Positions 17,919-26,733 of a DNA stretch of 64,000 bases are shown piece after piece. Below the pieces are notes generated by a model. That model worked only from the letters and a program-made list of their open reading frames with translations. It did not search any database and had not been told where the DNA came from. Origin of the DNA: Micromonospora sp. AMSO31t (GTDB lineage: Bacteria > Actinomycetota > Actinomycetes > Mycobacteriales > Micromonosporaceae). The number at the start of each line of letters is the position of its first letter. Position 1 is the first letter of the stretch. The DNA is taken from assembly GCF_008868175.1 (NCBI RefSeq), contig NZ_WBKT01000014.1, forward strand, positions 1 to 64,000, in the 5' to 3' direction. The translations under genes were made by a program, and so were the position numbers.

Positions 17919-19496
17919 TCAGGGCAGCGCGGCGACCGCCTCGGCGAACGCGGCCCCGGTGCTGACCGCCGCCGTGACCAGCACGACGAGCTGCGTCCGG
18001 GCCACCCCGTACGCCAGGTCGGTGGTGACGTCGGCCGCCAGCAGCAGCGTGCCGTCGCCGGGATCGTGGACGTACGCGGCCGGCAGCAGCCGGTCGTGGT
18101 TCCAGGCGTTGCAGAACGCGTACGCCTCGGCGCGGCGGGCGGCCGGCAGCCGGCGCGGCGCCACGGCCCGGGCGTGCAGCACCTCACCCTGCGGCCCGAG
18201 CCGCCGGAACTGGACCACCGCCTCGCCCCAGCGCCCCACCACCGTGCCGTCCGGCTCCACCGTGTACGCGTCGCCGCGCGCGTCGAGGGCGGCCGTGAGC
18301 ATGCGCAGGCTCAGCGGGGCCGGCTCCTCCTCGCCGGGCGGCCCGGGCTCGGCCGGGTCGTCACCGGGGATGTCGTCCTCGGCGGGCAGCGGCACCGGCT
18401 CGGCGATCGGCCGCTCGGCCAGCCAGGAGGCGATCCGGCCGGACTGGTGGCCGGTGCCGTTGCGGGCGTCGAAGCTGCCGGCCAGCGTGGTGGCGAGGGC
18501 CTGGAGCTGACCGGCGAGCGTGGACACGTCCACCTCGGCGGCGGGCCGGGGCCCGTGCCCGGGACGGTGGATCCGCCGTTCGCCCAGACCAGCCTCGGCG
18601 GCCAGCCCGCAGAGCAGCGCGCCCGCCGCCGCGAACTCCATGGCGGACAGGTCGTCGGCCGGGTGGTCGAGCCCGGGCAGCTGCTCGGCCAGCACGTCCA
18701 GGCCGTGGCCCAGGTGCCCGCCCAGCGCGCAGAACCGCAGGTGCGCGGCGAGCTGCGGGAAGGCCGTCCGCTCCCGGCGGTGCCGCCGGTAGGCCCGCAC
18801 GTGCGCCCGGGCGGCGCGCGCCGCGTCGCCGGTGCGCAGCCAGGGCAGCAGCCCCGCGGCGAGCGCCCGCTCGGGCTGGTCGGTGCAGCCCGGCTCGCCG
18901 TCGAGCACCGGCTCCAGCACGGCCAGCGCGGCCGCCGGCTCGCCCCAGCCGGCCAGCAGCTCGGCCCGGCGCGCCGGGGCGCAGGCCGCGCAGCCGGCCA
19001 CCGGGTCGGCGGCGTCGCCGGCGGACCAGCGGTCGTACTCGCGGCGGGCGGTCGGTTCGTCGCCGAGGTGGTCGGCGAGCCGGCAGCGCAGCTCGGCCAC
19101 CGGTCCGGCGCCGGGGCCGAGCCGGTCGGCGAGATCGTCCAACAGGGAGCGGGCCTGGTCCAGGGCCACCCGGGGGGTGCCGAAGAGTGCCTCCACAGCC
19201 TGCCGCTGGTGCCGGTGCAGCCGTTCGGCCTCGCTGGGGCGGCCGTCGAGCAGCCCGGGCCGGCGGTCCACCGTGGCCACGCAGCGGCGTACCGGCTCCA
19301 CGGTCCGCCACCGCTCGCCCAGGTGCAGGTACGCCTCGACCAGCGCGAACCGCGCCGCCAGCGCGGTGCGCGGGTCGCCGATGGCGTCGGCCCGGGCGGC
19401 GATCCGTTCCAGCTCGGCGCAGCGGGCCTCGCCGTCGGGCAGGTCCCGGGCGCCGGCGAGCGCGTCGGTCAGCCCCCGGTCCCGGAAGGTGGTCAT
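17919..19496 (-). CDS. Tetratricopeptide-like protein with C-terminal YbjN domain
   Basis: 525-aa cytoplasmic protein. Residues about 1-360 are helical Ala/Leu/Arg-rich repeats resembling TPRs (EARCAELERIAARADAIGD, ALAARFALVEAYLHLGERW); the last 130 residues form a YbjN domain (YTVEPDGTVVGRWGEAVVQF, CNAWNHDRLLPAAYVHDPGDG). YbjN folds resemble type III secretion chaperones and act in regulation or protein binding. A Cys pair GCAACAP lies in the helical part. ATG 19496 overlaps the TGA of the upstream YbjN gene as ATGA, so the two are co-translated. Longer open frame reaches 20003 but its extra part is only the upstream gene out of frame. Function not known. Confidence 0.82.
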   Translation of the reverse strand: MTTFRDRGLTDALAGARDLPDGEARCAELERIAARADAIGDPRTALAARFALVEAYLHLGERWRTVEPVRRCVATVDRRPGLLDGRPSEAERLHRHQRQAVEALFGTPRVALDQARSLLDDLADRLGPGAGPVAELRCRLADHLGDEPTARREYDRWSAGDAADPVAGCAACAPARRAELLAGWGEPAAALAVLEPVLDGEPGCTDQPERALAAGLLPWLRTGDAARAARAHVRAYRRHRRERTAFPQLAAHLRFCALGGHLGHGLDVLAEQLPGLDHPADDLSAMEFAAAGALLCGLAAEAGLGERRIHRPGHGPRPAAEVDVSTLAGQLQALATTLAGSFDARNGTGHQSGRIASWLAERPIAEPVPLPAEDDIPGDDPAEPGPPGEEEPAPLSLRMLTAALDARGDAYTVEPDGTVVGRWGEAVVQFRRLGPQGEVLHARAVAPRRLPAARRAEAYAFCNAWNHDRLLPAAYVHDPGDGTLLLAADVTTDLAYGVARTQLVVLVTAAVSTGAAFAEAVAALP

Positions 19497-19972
19497 CGCA
19501 GCTCCCCGCCGGGCAGGTCCGCCACGGCGGCGGCGAGCTGGCAGCCGGTGGTGACGCCGCAGTCGATGAACTGGTCGAGCTGGTGCGGGGTCACGCCACG
19601 TTCCAGGTCGGTGGTCACCTCGCCGCAGACCTGGGCCAGCCCGTCGTCGGCGACGTGCACGAACGCCTTGGGCCAGAGCCGGTCGTGGTTCCAGGCGTTG
19701 CAGAAGGCGTGCAGGTCGGGGACCCGCTCGATGCCGAACCGGTGCGCCGTGACGGTGCGCACCTGGAGCAGCTCCCCGGCGGCGCCGCGCCGGAAGAACC
19801 AGATGAGGCTCTCGCCCCAGCGGCCCACCAGGTCGCCGTCGGCGTCCTCGGCCACCGCGTACCCCCGGTTGGCCAGCACGGCGGCGATCAGCTCGCCGGT
19901 CAGCGGTCGCAGCGCCTGCGGATGTCCGGCCAGGGGGCCGTCCGGACCGTCCTCGATCTCCGGCGACGCCAT
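19493..19972 (-). CDS. YbjN domain-containing protein
   Basis: 159-aa protein, essentially one YbjN domain: LIAAVLANRGYAVAEDADGD then LVGRWGESLIWFFRRG, CNAWNHDRLWPKAFVHVADDG and EVTTDLERGVTPHQLDQFIDCGVTTGC. The block CNAWNHDR and the next 60 residues match the C-terminus of its downstream partner closely, so the two domains look like a duplication. ATG 19972 follows GAAGGGA. It heads a two-gene operon divergent from ftsK, 113 bp away. Proposed role: partner or regulator of the TPR-YbjN protein, possibly as a heterodimer (inference). Confidence 0.85.
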   Translation of the reverse strand: MASPEIEDGPDGPLAGHPQALRPLTGELIAAVLANRGYAVAEDADGDLVGRWGESLIWFFRRGAAGELLQVRTVTAHRFGIERVPDLHAFCNAWNHDRLWPKAFVHVADDGLAQVCGEVTTDLERGVTPHQLDQFIDCGVTTGCQLAAAVADLPGGELR

Positions 19973-20073
19973 GAGGGCATCCCTTCTGAGGCGAATAACA
20001 CAAACGGCGGCGGATCCGTGCCGCGACGCGCGGACACGACCCGGAAAAGCGGCGATCTGCCGGGTCCCGCCGT

Positions 20074-20079
20074 TACGGT
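20074..20079 (+). promoter_or_regulatory. -10 box, ftsK
   Basis: TACGGT, 6 nt before ATG 20086, no Shine-Dalgarno. Leaderless start likely. Confidence 0.5.
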
Positions 20080-20085
20080 GACTCT

Positions 20086-22536
20086 ATGGCGGGCCGTACC
20101 TCTCAGGCGAGCCGGCGACGCGGCGCGTCGCCGCGCGGAACCACGAACAGCCGTGCCCGCCAGCCGGCCAAGAAGGCCACCAGGGCGACCGCCCGGCGGC
20201 GCCCGGCGCGTGGGCCGAGCCCGGCGGCGCTCGCGGGCCGGGCGCTGGGTGCTCTGTGGATGGGGCTGGCGCACAGCGTGGGCTGGGCGTTCCGGGCCGC
20301 CGGCCGGCAGGCCGCCACCGCCCGCGAGCTGGACCCCGAGCACCGACGTGACGGGGCCGGGCTGCTCCTGTTCGGCCTGGCCATCCTCAGCGCGGTGGGC
20401 ATCTGGTCCGGCGGCGCCGGGCCGATGGGCCGGCACCTCGCGGACACCGCCCGCCTCTTCGTCGGGGCGATCGCCATCGTGCTGCCGGTGCTGCTCATGG
20501 TGGGCGCCTGGCGGCTCATGCGCACCCCGGCCGATCCCGAGCACCGGGGCCGCGGCCTGGTCGGCTGGGGCTCCATGCTGCTCGCCACGGCGGCCATGCT
20601 GCACATCGGACAGGACCCGGTCGACGAGGTCCAGCGCGACTACGCGGGCGGCCTGCTGGGCGCCGGCGTGGGCGACCTGCTCAAGTCCGCGGTCACCGCC
20701 TGGGTGGCCATGCCGCTGCTGCTCCTGCTGCTGGTCTTCGGGCTGCTCGTCATCACGGCGACCCCGATCAACAAGATCCCGGAGCGGCTCGGGCTGCGGG
20801 CCGGCCTGGTGCCGCCGGCCGACGCCGACGAGGCCGAGGCCGAGCCCGAGGCGGCGGCGAAGCCCGCGCGCAAGCGGGCCGCCAAGCGCCTGCCGCCGCC
20901 GCTGGACCCGCTGGACCCGGACGACGACCTCGACGGCGTCGACCTCCAGGACACCCTGGTGCTACCCCGCAAGAGGGTGCCGGCCAGCCGCAAACCGGTC
21001 GAGCCGCCGGAGCACTCGCCGCTGCCCACCCGCGCCGAGCAGCTCGCGCTCACCGGGCTGGCCGGGGACTACACCCTGCCGCCGGCCAACATGCTGGGCA
21101 GCGGGGCCGCGCCGAAGACCCGGAGCAAGGCCAACGACGAGGTCATCGCCGCGCTGACCGGCGTCTTCGAGCAGTTCGACGTGGACGCCGCGGTCACCGG
21201 CTTCACCCGCGGCCCGACGGTCACCCGCTACGAGGTCGAGCTGGGGCCGGGCGTCAAGGTCGAGCGGATCACCCAGCTCTCCCGCAACATCGCCTACGCC
21301 GTGAAGTCCCCGGACGTGCGGATCCTCAGCCCGATCCCGGGCAAGAGCGCGGTGGGCGTGGAGATCCCCAACACCGACCCGGAGAACGTGGCGCTCGGCG
21401 ACGTGCTGCGCTCGCGGGCCGCCACCAGCGACCACCACCCGATGGTGGTCGCGCTCGGCAAGGACATCGAGGGCGGCTACGTGGTGGCCAACCTGGCCAA
21501 GATGCCGCACATCCTGATCGCCGGCGCCACCGGCGCGGGCAAGTCGTCCTGCCTCAACTCGCTGCTGGTGTCCGTCCTCACCCGGGCCACCCCGGACGAG
21601 GTGCGGCTGCTGCTGATCGACCCGAAGCGGGTCGAGATGACCGGCTACGAGGGCATCCCGCACCTGGTCACCCCGATCGTGACCAACCCGAAGAAGGCGG
21701 CCGACTCGCTGGAGTGGGTCGTCCGCGAGATGGACATGCGCTACGACGACCTCGCCGCCAACGGGGTCCGGCACATCGACGACTTCAACCGCAAGGTGCG
21801 CAACGGCGAGATCAAGGCGCCGCCGGGCAGCGAGCGGGAGATGCGGCCCTACCCGTACCTGCTGGTGATCGTGGACGAGCTGGCCGACCTCATGATGGTC
21901 GCGCCGCGCGACGTGGAGGACTCGATCGTCCGGATCACCCAGCTGGCCCGGGCCGCCGGCATCCACCTGGTGCTGGCCACCCAGCGCCCCTCGGTCGACG
22001 TGGTCACCGGCCTGATCAAGGCGAACGTGCCGTCCCGGCTCGCCTTCGCCACCTCCTCGCTGGCCGACTCCCGGGTCATCCTCGACCAGCCCGGCGCGGA
22101 GAAGCTGCTCGGCCGGGGCGACGGGCTGTTCCTGCCGATGGGCGCGTCGAAGCCGCTCCGCATCCAGGGCGCCTGGGTGACCGAGCGCGAGATCCACGAC
22201 GTGGTGAAGTTCTGCAAGGACCAGCGCGAGCCGGACTTCCGTCCGGACGTGCTCGCCCCCGCGCAGGACAGCAAGAAGAAGATCGACGAGGACATCGGCG
22301 ACGACCTGGACCTGCTGGTGCAGGCGGTGGAGCTGGTGGTCACCTCGCAGTTCGGCTCGACCTCGATGCTGCAGCGCAAGCTGCGGGTCGGCTTCGCCAA
22401 GGCGGGCCGGCTCATGGACCTCATGGAGACGCGGGGCGTGGTCGGCCCGTCCGAGGGGTCCAAGGCCCGTGACGTGCTGGTCAAGCCGGACGAGCTGGAG
22501 GAGGTCCTGGCCGGCCTGCGCGGCGGCGAGGAGTAG
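20086..22536 (+). CDS. ftsK: DNA translocase FtsK/SpoIIIE
   Basis: Septal DNA pump of 816 aa that clears chromosomes from closing division or sporulation septa. After a 60-aa Arg/Lys/Ala-rich cytoplasmic start come about four transmembrane helices (about 85-215), an acidic/Pro linker, and the RecA-like motor with Walker A GATGAGKSS (about 480-488), VIVDELADLMM Walker B (about 598-608) and LATQRPSVDVVTG. The C-terminal gamma winged helix (SQFGSTSMLQRKLRVGFAKAGRLMD) reads KOPS-type sequences. Length is typical for actinobacterial FtsK. A perfect 18-bp terminator stem follows 15 bp after the stop. Confidence 0.96.
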   Translation: MAGRTSQASRRRGASPRGTTNSRARQPAKKATRATARRRPARGPSPAALAGRALGALWMGLAHSVGWAFRAAGRQAATARELDPEHRRDGAGLLLFGLAILSAVGIWSGGAGPMGRHLADTARLFVGAIAIVLPVLLMVGAWRLMRTPADPEHRGRGLVGWGSMLLATAAMLHIGQDPVDEVQRDYAGGLLGAGVGDLLKSAVTAWVAMPLLLLLLVFGLLVITATPINKIPERLGLRAGLVPPADADEAEAEPEAAAKPARKRAAKRLPPPLDPLDPDDDLDGVDLQDTLVLPRKRVPASRKPVEPPEHSPLPTRAEQLALTGLAGDYTLPPANMLGSGAAPKTRSKANDEVIAALTGVFEQFDVDAAVTGFTRGPTVTRYEVELGPGVKVERITQLSRNIAYAVKSPDVRILSPIPGKSAVGVEIPNTDPENVALGDVLRSRAATSDHHPMVVALGKDIEGGYVVANLAKMPHILIAGATGAGKSSCLNSLLVSVLTRATPDEVRLLLIDPKRVEMTGYEGIPHLVTPIVTNPKKAADSLEWVVREMDMRYDDLAANGVRHIDDFNRKVRNGEIKAPPGSEREMRPYPYLLVIVDELADLMMVAPRDVEDSIVRITQLARAAGIHLVLATQRPSVDVVTGLIKANVPSRLAFATSSLADSRVILDQPGAEKLLGRGDGLFLPMGASKPLRIQGAWVTEREIHDVVKFCKDQREPDFRPDVLAPAQDSKKKIDEDIGDDLDLLVQAVELVVTSQFGSTSMLQRKLRVGFAKAGRLMDLMETRGVVGPSEGSKARDVLVKPDELEEVLAGLRGGEE

Positions 22537-22551
22537 CCCGGACGTGTCACG

Positions 22552-22588
22552 CGACGAGGGCCCGCCGGAATCCGGCGGGCCCTCGTCG
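22552..22588. terminator. Bidirectional terminator, ftsK and small membrane gene
   Basis: CGACGAGGGCCCGCCGGA and its exact complement meet at a single A: an 18-bp perfect inverted repeat between converging genes. Confidence 0.85.
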
Positions 22589-22602
22589 TGCTGGCGGCTG
22601 GG

Positions 22603-22842
22603 TCAGGAATTCAGGATCGCGGCGGCGATCACCATGCCGAGGACGGCGCCGACGACGTTCGCGACGGCGGCGTACCAGCCGAGCGGCTTGTCGCCGAGCA
22701 CCGCGCCGACGATGCCGAGGATCAGCCCGACCAGGCCGAGGAACGGCACGAAGATGGCGATGACGGCGAAGACGAAACCGATGATCGTGCAGATCCGGGC
22801 GGCGCTGCTGCGGGGGCGGGTGCTGGCGGGCATGTCGGCCAT
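22603..22842 (-). CDS. Small two-helix membrane protein
   Basis: 79-aa protein. A short basic cytoplasmic head (MADMPASTRPRSSAAR) precedes two hydrophobic helices (about 18-49 and 55-77), Gly/Ile/Val-rich and resembling DUF4190-like small membrane proteins. ATG 22842 is supported by GGAGGA a few bases upstream. No catalytic feature. It could be an accessory of the Gdx exporter encoded 91 bp upstream in the same direction, but nothing beyond location says so. Confidence 0.75.
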   Translation of the reverse strand: MADMPASTRPRSSAARICTIIGFVFAVIAIFVPFLGLVGLILGIVGAVLGDKPLGWYAAVANVVGAVLGMVIAAAILNS

Positions 22843-22933
22843 GATGTCCTCCGTCGGTGGGTTTCCTCTCGGGTGAAGCGAGGAGGGGATACCCCGGGCG
22901 GCAGGACGTCCAAACGGGACGCCGGCGGGTCGG

Positions 22934-23248
22934 TCAGTGGAAGAGCTTGAGGCCGACCACGCCGGCCACCACCAGCAGCAGGCAGGCGATCCGGGGCAGG
23001 CTGGCGGACTCGCCCAGCGCCACCATGCCGACCAGCGCCGTGCCGACCGCGCCGATGCCGACCCACATGGCGTAGCCGGTGCCCACCGGGATGTCGCGCA
23101 GCGCGTACGCCAGGCCGGCCATGCTCGCGACCAGCGAGACGGCGAAGACCACGGAGGGGAGCGGGCGGGTGAAGCCGGCGCTGCGGTCCAGCGCGATCGC
23201 CCAGGCGGTCTCCAGCAGTCCGGAGAGCACCAGCACGAGCCAGGCCAT
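22934..23248 (-). CDS. gdx: SMR-family guanidinium exporter (Gdx/SugE)
   Basis: Four-helix small multidrug-resistance protein of 104 aa that works as an antiparallel dimer, exchanging guanidinium for protons. The essential membrane Glu is in LSGLLETAWA (Glu13), and the sequence follows the SugE/Gdx subtype rather than EmrE: GYAMWVGIGAVGTALVGM and LGESASLPRIACL. The start at 23248 follows GAGGTGA. The clearest functional evidence is a guanidine-III riboswitch in the leader (23305-23345). Hence the gene is expected to be switched on when guanidine accumulates. Confidence 0.94.
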   Translation of the reverse strand: MAWLVLVLSGLLETAWAIALDRSAGFTRPLPSVVFAVSLVASMAGLAYALRDIPVGTGYAMWVGIGAVGTALVGMVALGESASLPRIACLLLVVAGVVGLKLFH

Positions 23249-23304
23249 GGGTCACCTCTGACGGGACGGGCCCGGCCGCGGGGGCCGGGACGGGCGGTCA
23301 CGCG

Positions 23305-23345
23305 GGGCGTCTTGGCCTGACCGGGTACGCCCACCACTCGTCCGG
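23305..23345 (-). ncRNA. Guanidine-III (ykkC-III) riboswitch aptamer
   Basis: Read on the minus strand, the 41-nt element begins CCGGACGAG, has a 6-bp stem GGGCGT/ACGCCC, and between its arms the loop ACCCGGTCAG followed by GCCAAG. These are the conserved parts of the guanidine-III pseudoknot: 5' CCGG pairs with CCGG in the loop, and CAAG contacts complete the triple-helical site. The spacing matches the Thermobifida fusca aptamer as I remember it. It ends 56 nt before the gdx start; a CCGGCC/GGCCGG hairpin and the ribosome site follow. Control is likely at translation. Confidence 0.93.
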
Positions 23346-23424
23346 GGCGGCACGGGGCCGCCGGATCCGACGCTAGCACCGCCGAGGCCGGCGGTCCGGC
23401 ACGGTGACGAACCCCACCATCGCT

Positions 23425-23445
23425 GGAGTTAACGCGAACTTCAGG
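23425..23445. promoter_or_regulatory. Candidate regulatory dyad before the cyclodeaminase-like gene
   Basis: GGAGTTAACGCGAACTTCAGG has loosely matched arms (GAGTT and AACTTC) around AACGCG, reminiscent of MerR-type operators, seven bases before the coding region. It may also serve as the ribosome-binding leader. Weak evidence. Confidence 0.25.
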
Positions 23446-23452
23446 TTGCACG

Positions 23453-24385
23453 ATGGTCGGCATGACCGTGCTCTTCTCCGACGAGGACGTCGCCGCGGCC
23501 GTGGACGCCCCGCTCACCGTCGCCGCCATGCGGGACGCGCTGCTGGCCGCGCACGAGGGACGGCTCATCGCGCCGCCCCGGGCGTCCGCCCCGCTCGGCG
23601 GCGGCCGGATGGTGCTCACGGCCGGGCACCTCACCGGCGAGTGGTACGGCTTCCGCTCCTACGACACGTTCGGGCACCCGGAGAGCGGGCAGCTCGTGGT
23701 GCTGCACGACGCCACCACCGGGGCGGTACGCGCCATCGCCGTCGGCGAGGAGCTGGGCTCGCGGCGCACCGGGGGACTGGGCGGGGTGGCCGTGGACGCG
23801 CTGGCCCGCCCCGACGCGGCCACCCTCGGCGTGGTCGGGTCGGGCCGCCAGGCGTGGACCCAGGTGTGGGCCGCCGCCGCGGTCCGCCCGCTGCGCGAGG
23901 TGACCGTGCACAGCCGCTCGGCGGCCCGCCGGGAGGCGTTCGCCGCCCGGGTCCGGGCCGAGCTGGGCGTGCCGGCCCGCGCGGTCGACTCGGCCGCCGC
24001 GGCGGTGCGCGACCGGGACCTCGTGGTGCTCGCCACCACCAGCACCTGCCCGGTGCTGGACGCCGCCGACCTCGCCCCGGGCACCCACGTCAACACGGTC
24101 GGCTTCAAGCAGGTCGACCGGCACGAGTTCGGGCCGGACCTGCTGGACGCCGCCGACCTGCTGGTCACCGACTCGCCCGCCCAGGCGGCCGCGTACGCCC
24201 CGCCCATGCTCGCCGCCGTCGACCCGTACGCGGACCGGCTGCGCGACCTGGGCGCGGTGCTGGCCGGGGCGGTCCCGGGCCGGACCGGCGCGGACCAGAT
24301 CTCGGTCTTCTGCTCCACCGGCCTGGCCGGCACGGAGGTCTTCCTGCTCGACCGGCTGGCCCGGGTCGGCGCGGCGGCCCACTGA
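23453..24385 (+). CDS. Ornithine cyclodeaminase/mu-crystallin family protein
   Basis: NAD(P)-dependent enzyme of 310 aa. N-terminal dimerisation part, then a Rossmann fold with [16 protein letters not shown] (about 126-141) and the closing dinucleotide-site stretch. Family members are ornithine cyclodeaminases, alanine or opine dehydrogenases, ketimine reductases or siderophore/antibiotic-precursor synthases. The substrate Lys in the family (RAS..L position) is not obvious: [11 protein letters not shown] then MVLTAGHL. So catalysis as cyclodeaminase is doubtful. ATG 23453 follows AGG; ATG 23462 is an alternative. Divergent from gdx; possible link to guanidine or arginine metabolism is only positional. 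Confidence 0.85.
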   Translation: MVGMTVLFSDEDVAAAVDAPLTVAAMRDALLAAHEGRLIAPPRASAPLGGGRMVLTAGHLTGEWYGFRSYDTFGHPESGQLVVLHDATTGAVRAIAVGEELGSRRTGGLGGVAVDALARPDAATLGVVGSGRQAWTQVWAAAAVRPLREVTVHSRSAARREAFAARVRAELGVPARAVDSAAAAVRDRDLVVLATTSTCPVLDAADLAPGTHVNTVGFKQVDRHEFGPDLLDAADLLVTDSPAQAAAYAPPMLAAVDPYADRLRDLGAVLAGAVPGRTGADQISVFCSTGLAGTEVFLLDRLARVGAAAH

Positions 24386-24452
24386 TCCGCGGCTCGGTGT
24401 GAGCCGGCCGATGCCCCCGGCCGGCCGTCGTGGGGTTCCCGGCCCGGCCCGG

Positions 24453-24458
24453 TACCCT
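24453..24458 (+). promoter_or_regulatory. -10 box, rimO
   Basis: TACCCT, 6 nt before GTG 24465 and 3 nt before ATG 24462. Favours GTG 24465 as a leaderless start. Confidence 0.4.
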
Positions 24459-24461
24459 CGG

Positions 24462-26012
24462 ATGGTGTCTGCCACCTCCCCTTCCTCCGACGACTCCAGC
24501 TCGGCGCGTCTGGCGCCGCGCCGCGACCTGGAGCCGTCGCCTGACGGCCGTCGCGTCGCCCTGCTGACCCTGGGTTGCGCCCGTAACGAGGTCGACTCGG
24601 AGGAGTTGGCCGCCCGGCTGCACGCCGACGGCTGGCAGGTGACCACCGACGGCGAGGGCGCCGACGTGGTGGTGGTGAACACCTGCGGTTTCGTGGAGAA
24701 GGCCAAGCAGGACTCGATCCAGACGCTCCTGGCTGCCGCCGACACCGGCGCCAAGGTGGTCGCCGCCGGCTGCATGGCCGAGCGCTACGGCCGCGAGCTG
24801 GCCGACAGCCTCCCTGAGGCGCAGGCGGTGCTGAGCTTCGACGACTACCCGGACATCGCCGCCCGCCTGGACGCCGTGGTGGCCGGCGAGGCGCTGGGCG
24901 CGCACACCCCGCGGGACCGACGGGAGCTGCTGCCCCTCACCCCCGTGAAGCGCCGCGAGGCGGCCGTGTCGCTGCCCGGCCACGGCACCCCCACCCGGGT
25001 CGCCACCGAGGCCGACGAGCACACCCCGGCGCACCTGCGGCAGGTGCTGCGGCACCGGCTCGACACCGGGCCGGTGGCCTCGCTCAAGCTGGCCAGCGGC
25101 TGCGACCGGCGCTGCGCGTTCTGCGCCATCCCGGCGTTCCGTGGGGCGTTCGTCTCCCGGACGCCGGACGAGCTGCTCGCCGAGGCGGAGTGGCTGGCCA
25201 AGACCGGCGTCCGCGAGCTGGTGCTGGTCAGCGAGAACTCCACCTCGTACGGCAAGGACCTGGGCGACCCCCGGGCGCTGGAGAAGCTGCTGCCGCAGCT
25301 CGCCGCGATCGACGGGATCGTGCGGGTGCGGGCCAGCTACCTGCAGCCCGCCGAGACCCGGCCCGGCCTGGTCGAGGTGATCGCCACCACGCCGGGCGTG
25401 GCCCCGTACTTCGACCTGTCGTTCCAGCACTCCAGCGAGCCGGTGCTGCGCCGGATGCGCCGGTTCGGCTCCACCGACCGGTTCCTGGAGCTGCTCGCCT
25501 CCGCCCGCGAGCTGGCCCCGGCGGCCGGCGCGCGCAGCAACTTCATCGTCGGTTTCCCCGGGGAAACCCGGCAGGACGTGGCCGAGCTGACCCGCTTCCT
25601 GACCGAGGCGCGCCTCGACGCGATCGGGGTGTTCGACTACAGCGACGAGGATGGCACCGAGGCCGCCGGCCTGCCCGGCAAGGTCTCCGCCGCGACGATC
25701 AAGCGGCGCTACGACCGGCTCGCCGCGCTCGCCGACGAGCTCTGCTCGCAGCGGGCCGAGGAGCGGCTCGGCTCGACGGTGGAGGTGCTGGTCGACACGG
25801 TCGCCGACGGCGTGGTCGAGGGGCGGGCCGCCCACCAGGCGCCCGAGGTCGACGGCTCGACCACCCTGGTCGCCCCGCGGGGCGGCGGGGTGGACCTGGC
25901 CGCGCTGCGCCCCGGCGACCTGGTCCGCGCCACGGTCACCGCGACCGAGGGAGTCGACCTGGTCGCCGTGCCGGATGAGATGATCTCGGCGGCGCCCGGC
26001 GCGGCACGGTGA
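24462..26012 (+). CDS. rimO: Ribosomal protein S12 methylthiotransferase
   Basis: Radical SAM enzyme of 516 aa that adds a methylthio group to the conserved Asp of ribosomal protein S12. An N-terminal MTTase domain begins [20 protein letters not shown] with the first cluster-binding Cys, and the radical SAM triad is CDRRCAFC (Cys214, 218, 221). A C-terminal TRAM domain ([23 protein letters not shown]) is present. The start may be ATG 24462 or GTG 24465. Its stop overlaps the next start as GTGA, so pgsA is co-translated; this rimO-pgsA-cinA-clgR order is common in actinobacteria. Confidence 0.94.
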   Translation: MVSATSPSSDDSSSARLAPRRDLEPSPDGRRVALLTLGCARNEVDSEELAARLHADGWQVTTDGEGADVVVVNTCGFVEKAKQDSIQTLLAAADTGAKVVAAGCMAERYGRELADSLPEAQAVLSFDDYPDIAARLDAVVAGEALGAHTPRDRRELLPLTPVKRREAAVSLPGHGTPTRVATEADEHTPAHLRQVLRHRLDTGPVASLKLASGCDRRCAFCAIPAFRGAFVSRTPDELLAEAEWLAKTGVRELVLVSENSTSYGKDLGDPRALEKLLPQLAAIDGIVRVRASYLQPAETRPGLVEVIATTPGVAPYFDLSFQHSSEPVLRRMRRFGSTDRFLELLASARELAPAAGARSNFIVGFPGETRQDVAELTRFLTEARLDAIGVFDYSDEDGTEAAGLPGKVSAATIKRRYDRLAALADELCSQRAEERLGSTVEVLVDTVADGVVEGRAAHQAPEVDGSTTLVAPRGGGVDLAALRPGDLVRATVTATEGVDLVAVPDEMISAAPGAAR

Positions 26013-26641
26013 CGGCGGGCCCGGACGGAACGGGGAAGCCACGTGGGGCGGTGCCGGACATGACCGGAGCGGAGTCGACGGTGGCGGCCCCGGTGCCCCT
26101 GCTCAACGCGGCGAACGTGCTGACCGCGGTGCGGCTGGTGCTGGTCCCGGTGTTCGCGGTCACCGTGGTCGCCTCCGCCATGAGCCACGCCGGCTGGCGG
26201 ATGGCGGCCTGCGTGATCTTCGTGGTGGCCTCGGCGACCGACCTGGTGGACGGCTGGATCGCCCGCCGGTTCGGGCTGGTCACCTCGCTCGGCAAGGTGG
26301 CCGACCCGATCGCCGACAAGGCGCTCACCGGCGCCGCCCTGGTGCTGCTCTCCTGGTACGACCGGCTGCCCTGGTGGGTGACCGCGGTGATCCTCGCCCG
26401 CGAGCTGGGCATCACCGCGCTGCGGTTCTGGGTGATCCGGCACGGCGTCATCGCGGCCAGCCGGGGCGGCAAGGTCAAGACCGCGCTGCAGATCCTGGCG
26501 ATCACCTGGTACCTCTGGCCGATGCCCGACGCGCTGGCCCCGGTCGGTCCCTGGATCATGGGGGCGGCCGTGGTGGTCACAGTTCTCACCGGCTTCGACT
26601 ACATCGCCCAGGCACTGCGCCTGCGCCGTCCCACCCGCTGA
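26009..26641 (+). CDS. pgsA: CDP-diacylglycerol-glycerol-3-phosphate 3-phosphatidyltransferase
   Basis: Membrane phospholipid synthase of 210 aa making phosphatidylglycerol phosphate. The CDP-alcohol phosphotransferase signature D-x2-DG-x2-AR-x8-G-x3-D-x3-D is complete from [11 protein letters not shown] (about 80) to [10 protein letters not shown] (about 97-106). About six hydrophobic helices follow a polar 30-aa start. GTG 26009 overlaps the rimO stop; an ATG at residue 18 is a second option. Phosphatidylglycerol feeds cardiolipin. A relaxed substrate (inositol) cannot be excluded but the flanking genes match pgsA loci. Confidence 0.9.
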   Translation: MTAGPDGTGKPRGAVPDMTGAESTVAAPVPLLNAANVLTAVRLVLVPVFAVTVVASAMSHAGWRMAACVIFVVASATDLVDGWIARRFGLVTSLGKVADPIADKALTGAALVLLSWYDRLPWWVTAVILARELGITALRFWVIRHGVIAASRGGKVKTALQILAITWYLWPMPDALAPVGPWIMGAAVVVTVLTGFDYIAQALRLRRPTR

Positions 26642-26733
26642 CCCGCGTGGCGCCTCGCCGCCGATAACCTCATGATCGGCGAATCCGTGCGCAGGATGAG
26701 TAGGTCGCCGCGGGGCGGGAAGAGAGGGCCGGC

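Noticed and set aside
17919-20003. A single 694-aa gene covering both YbjN regions
   Set aside because: The first 170 codons are the YbjN gene at 19493 read in the wrong frame; ATG 19496 gives a clean second gene.
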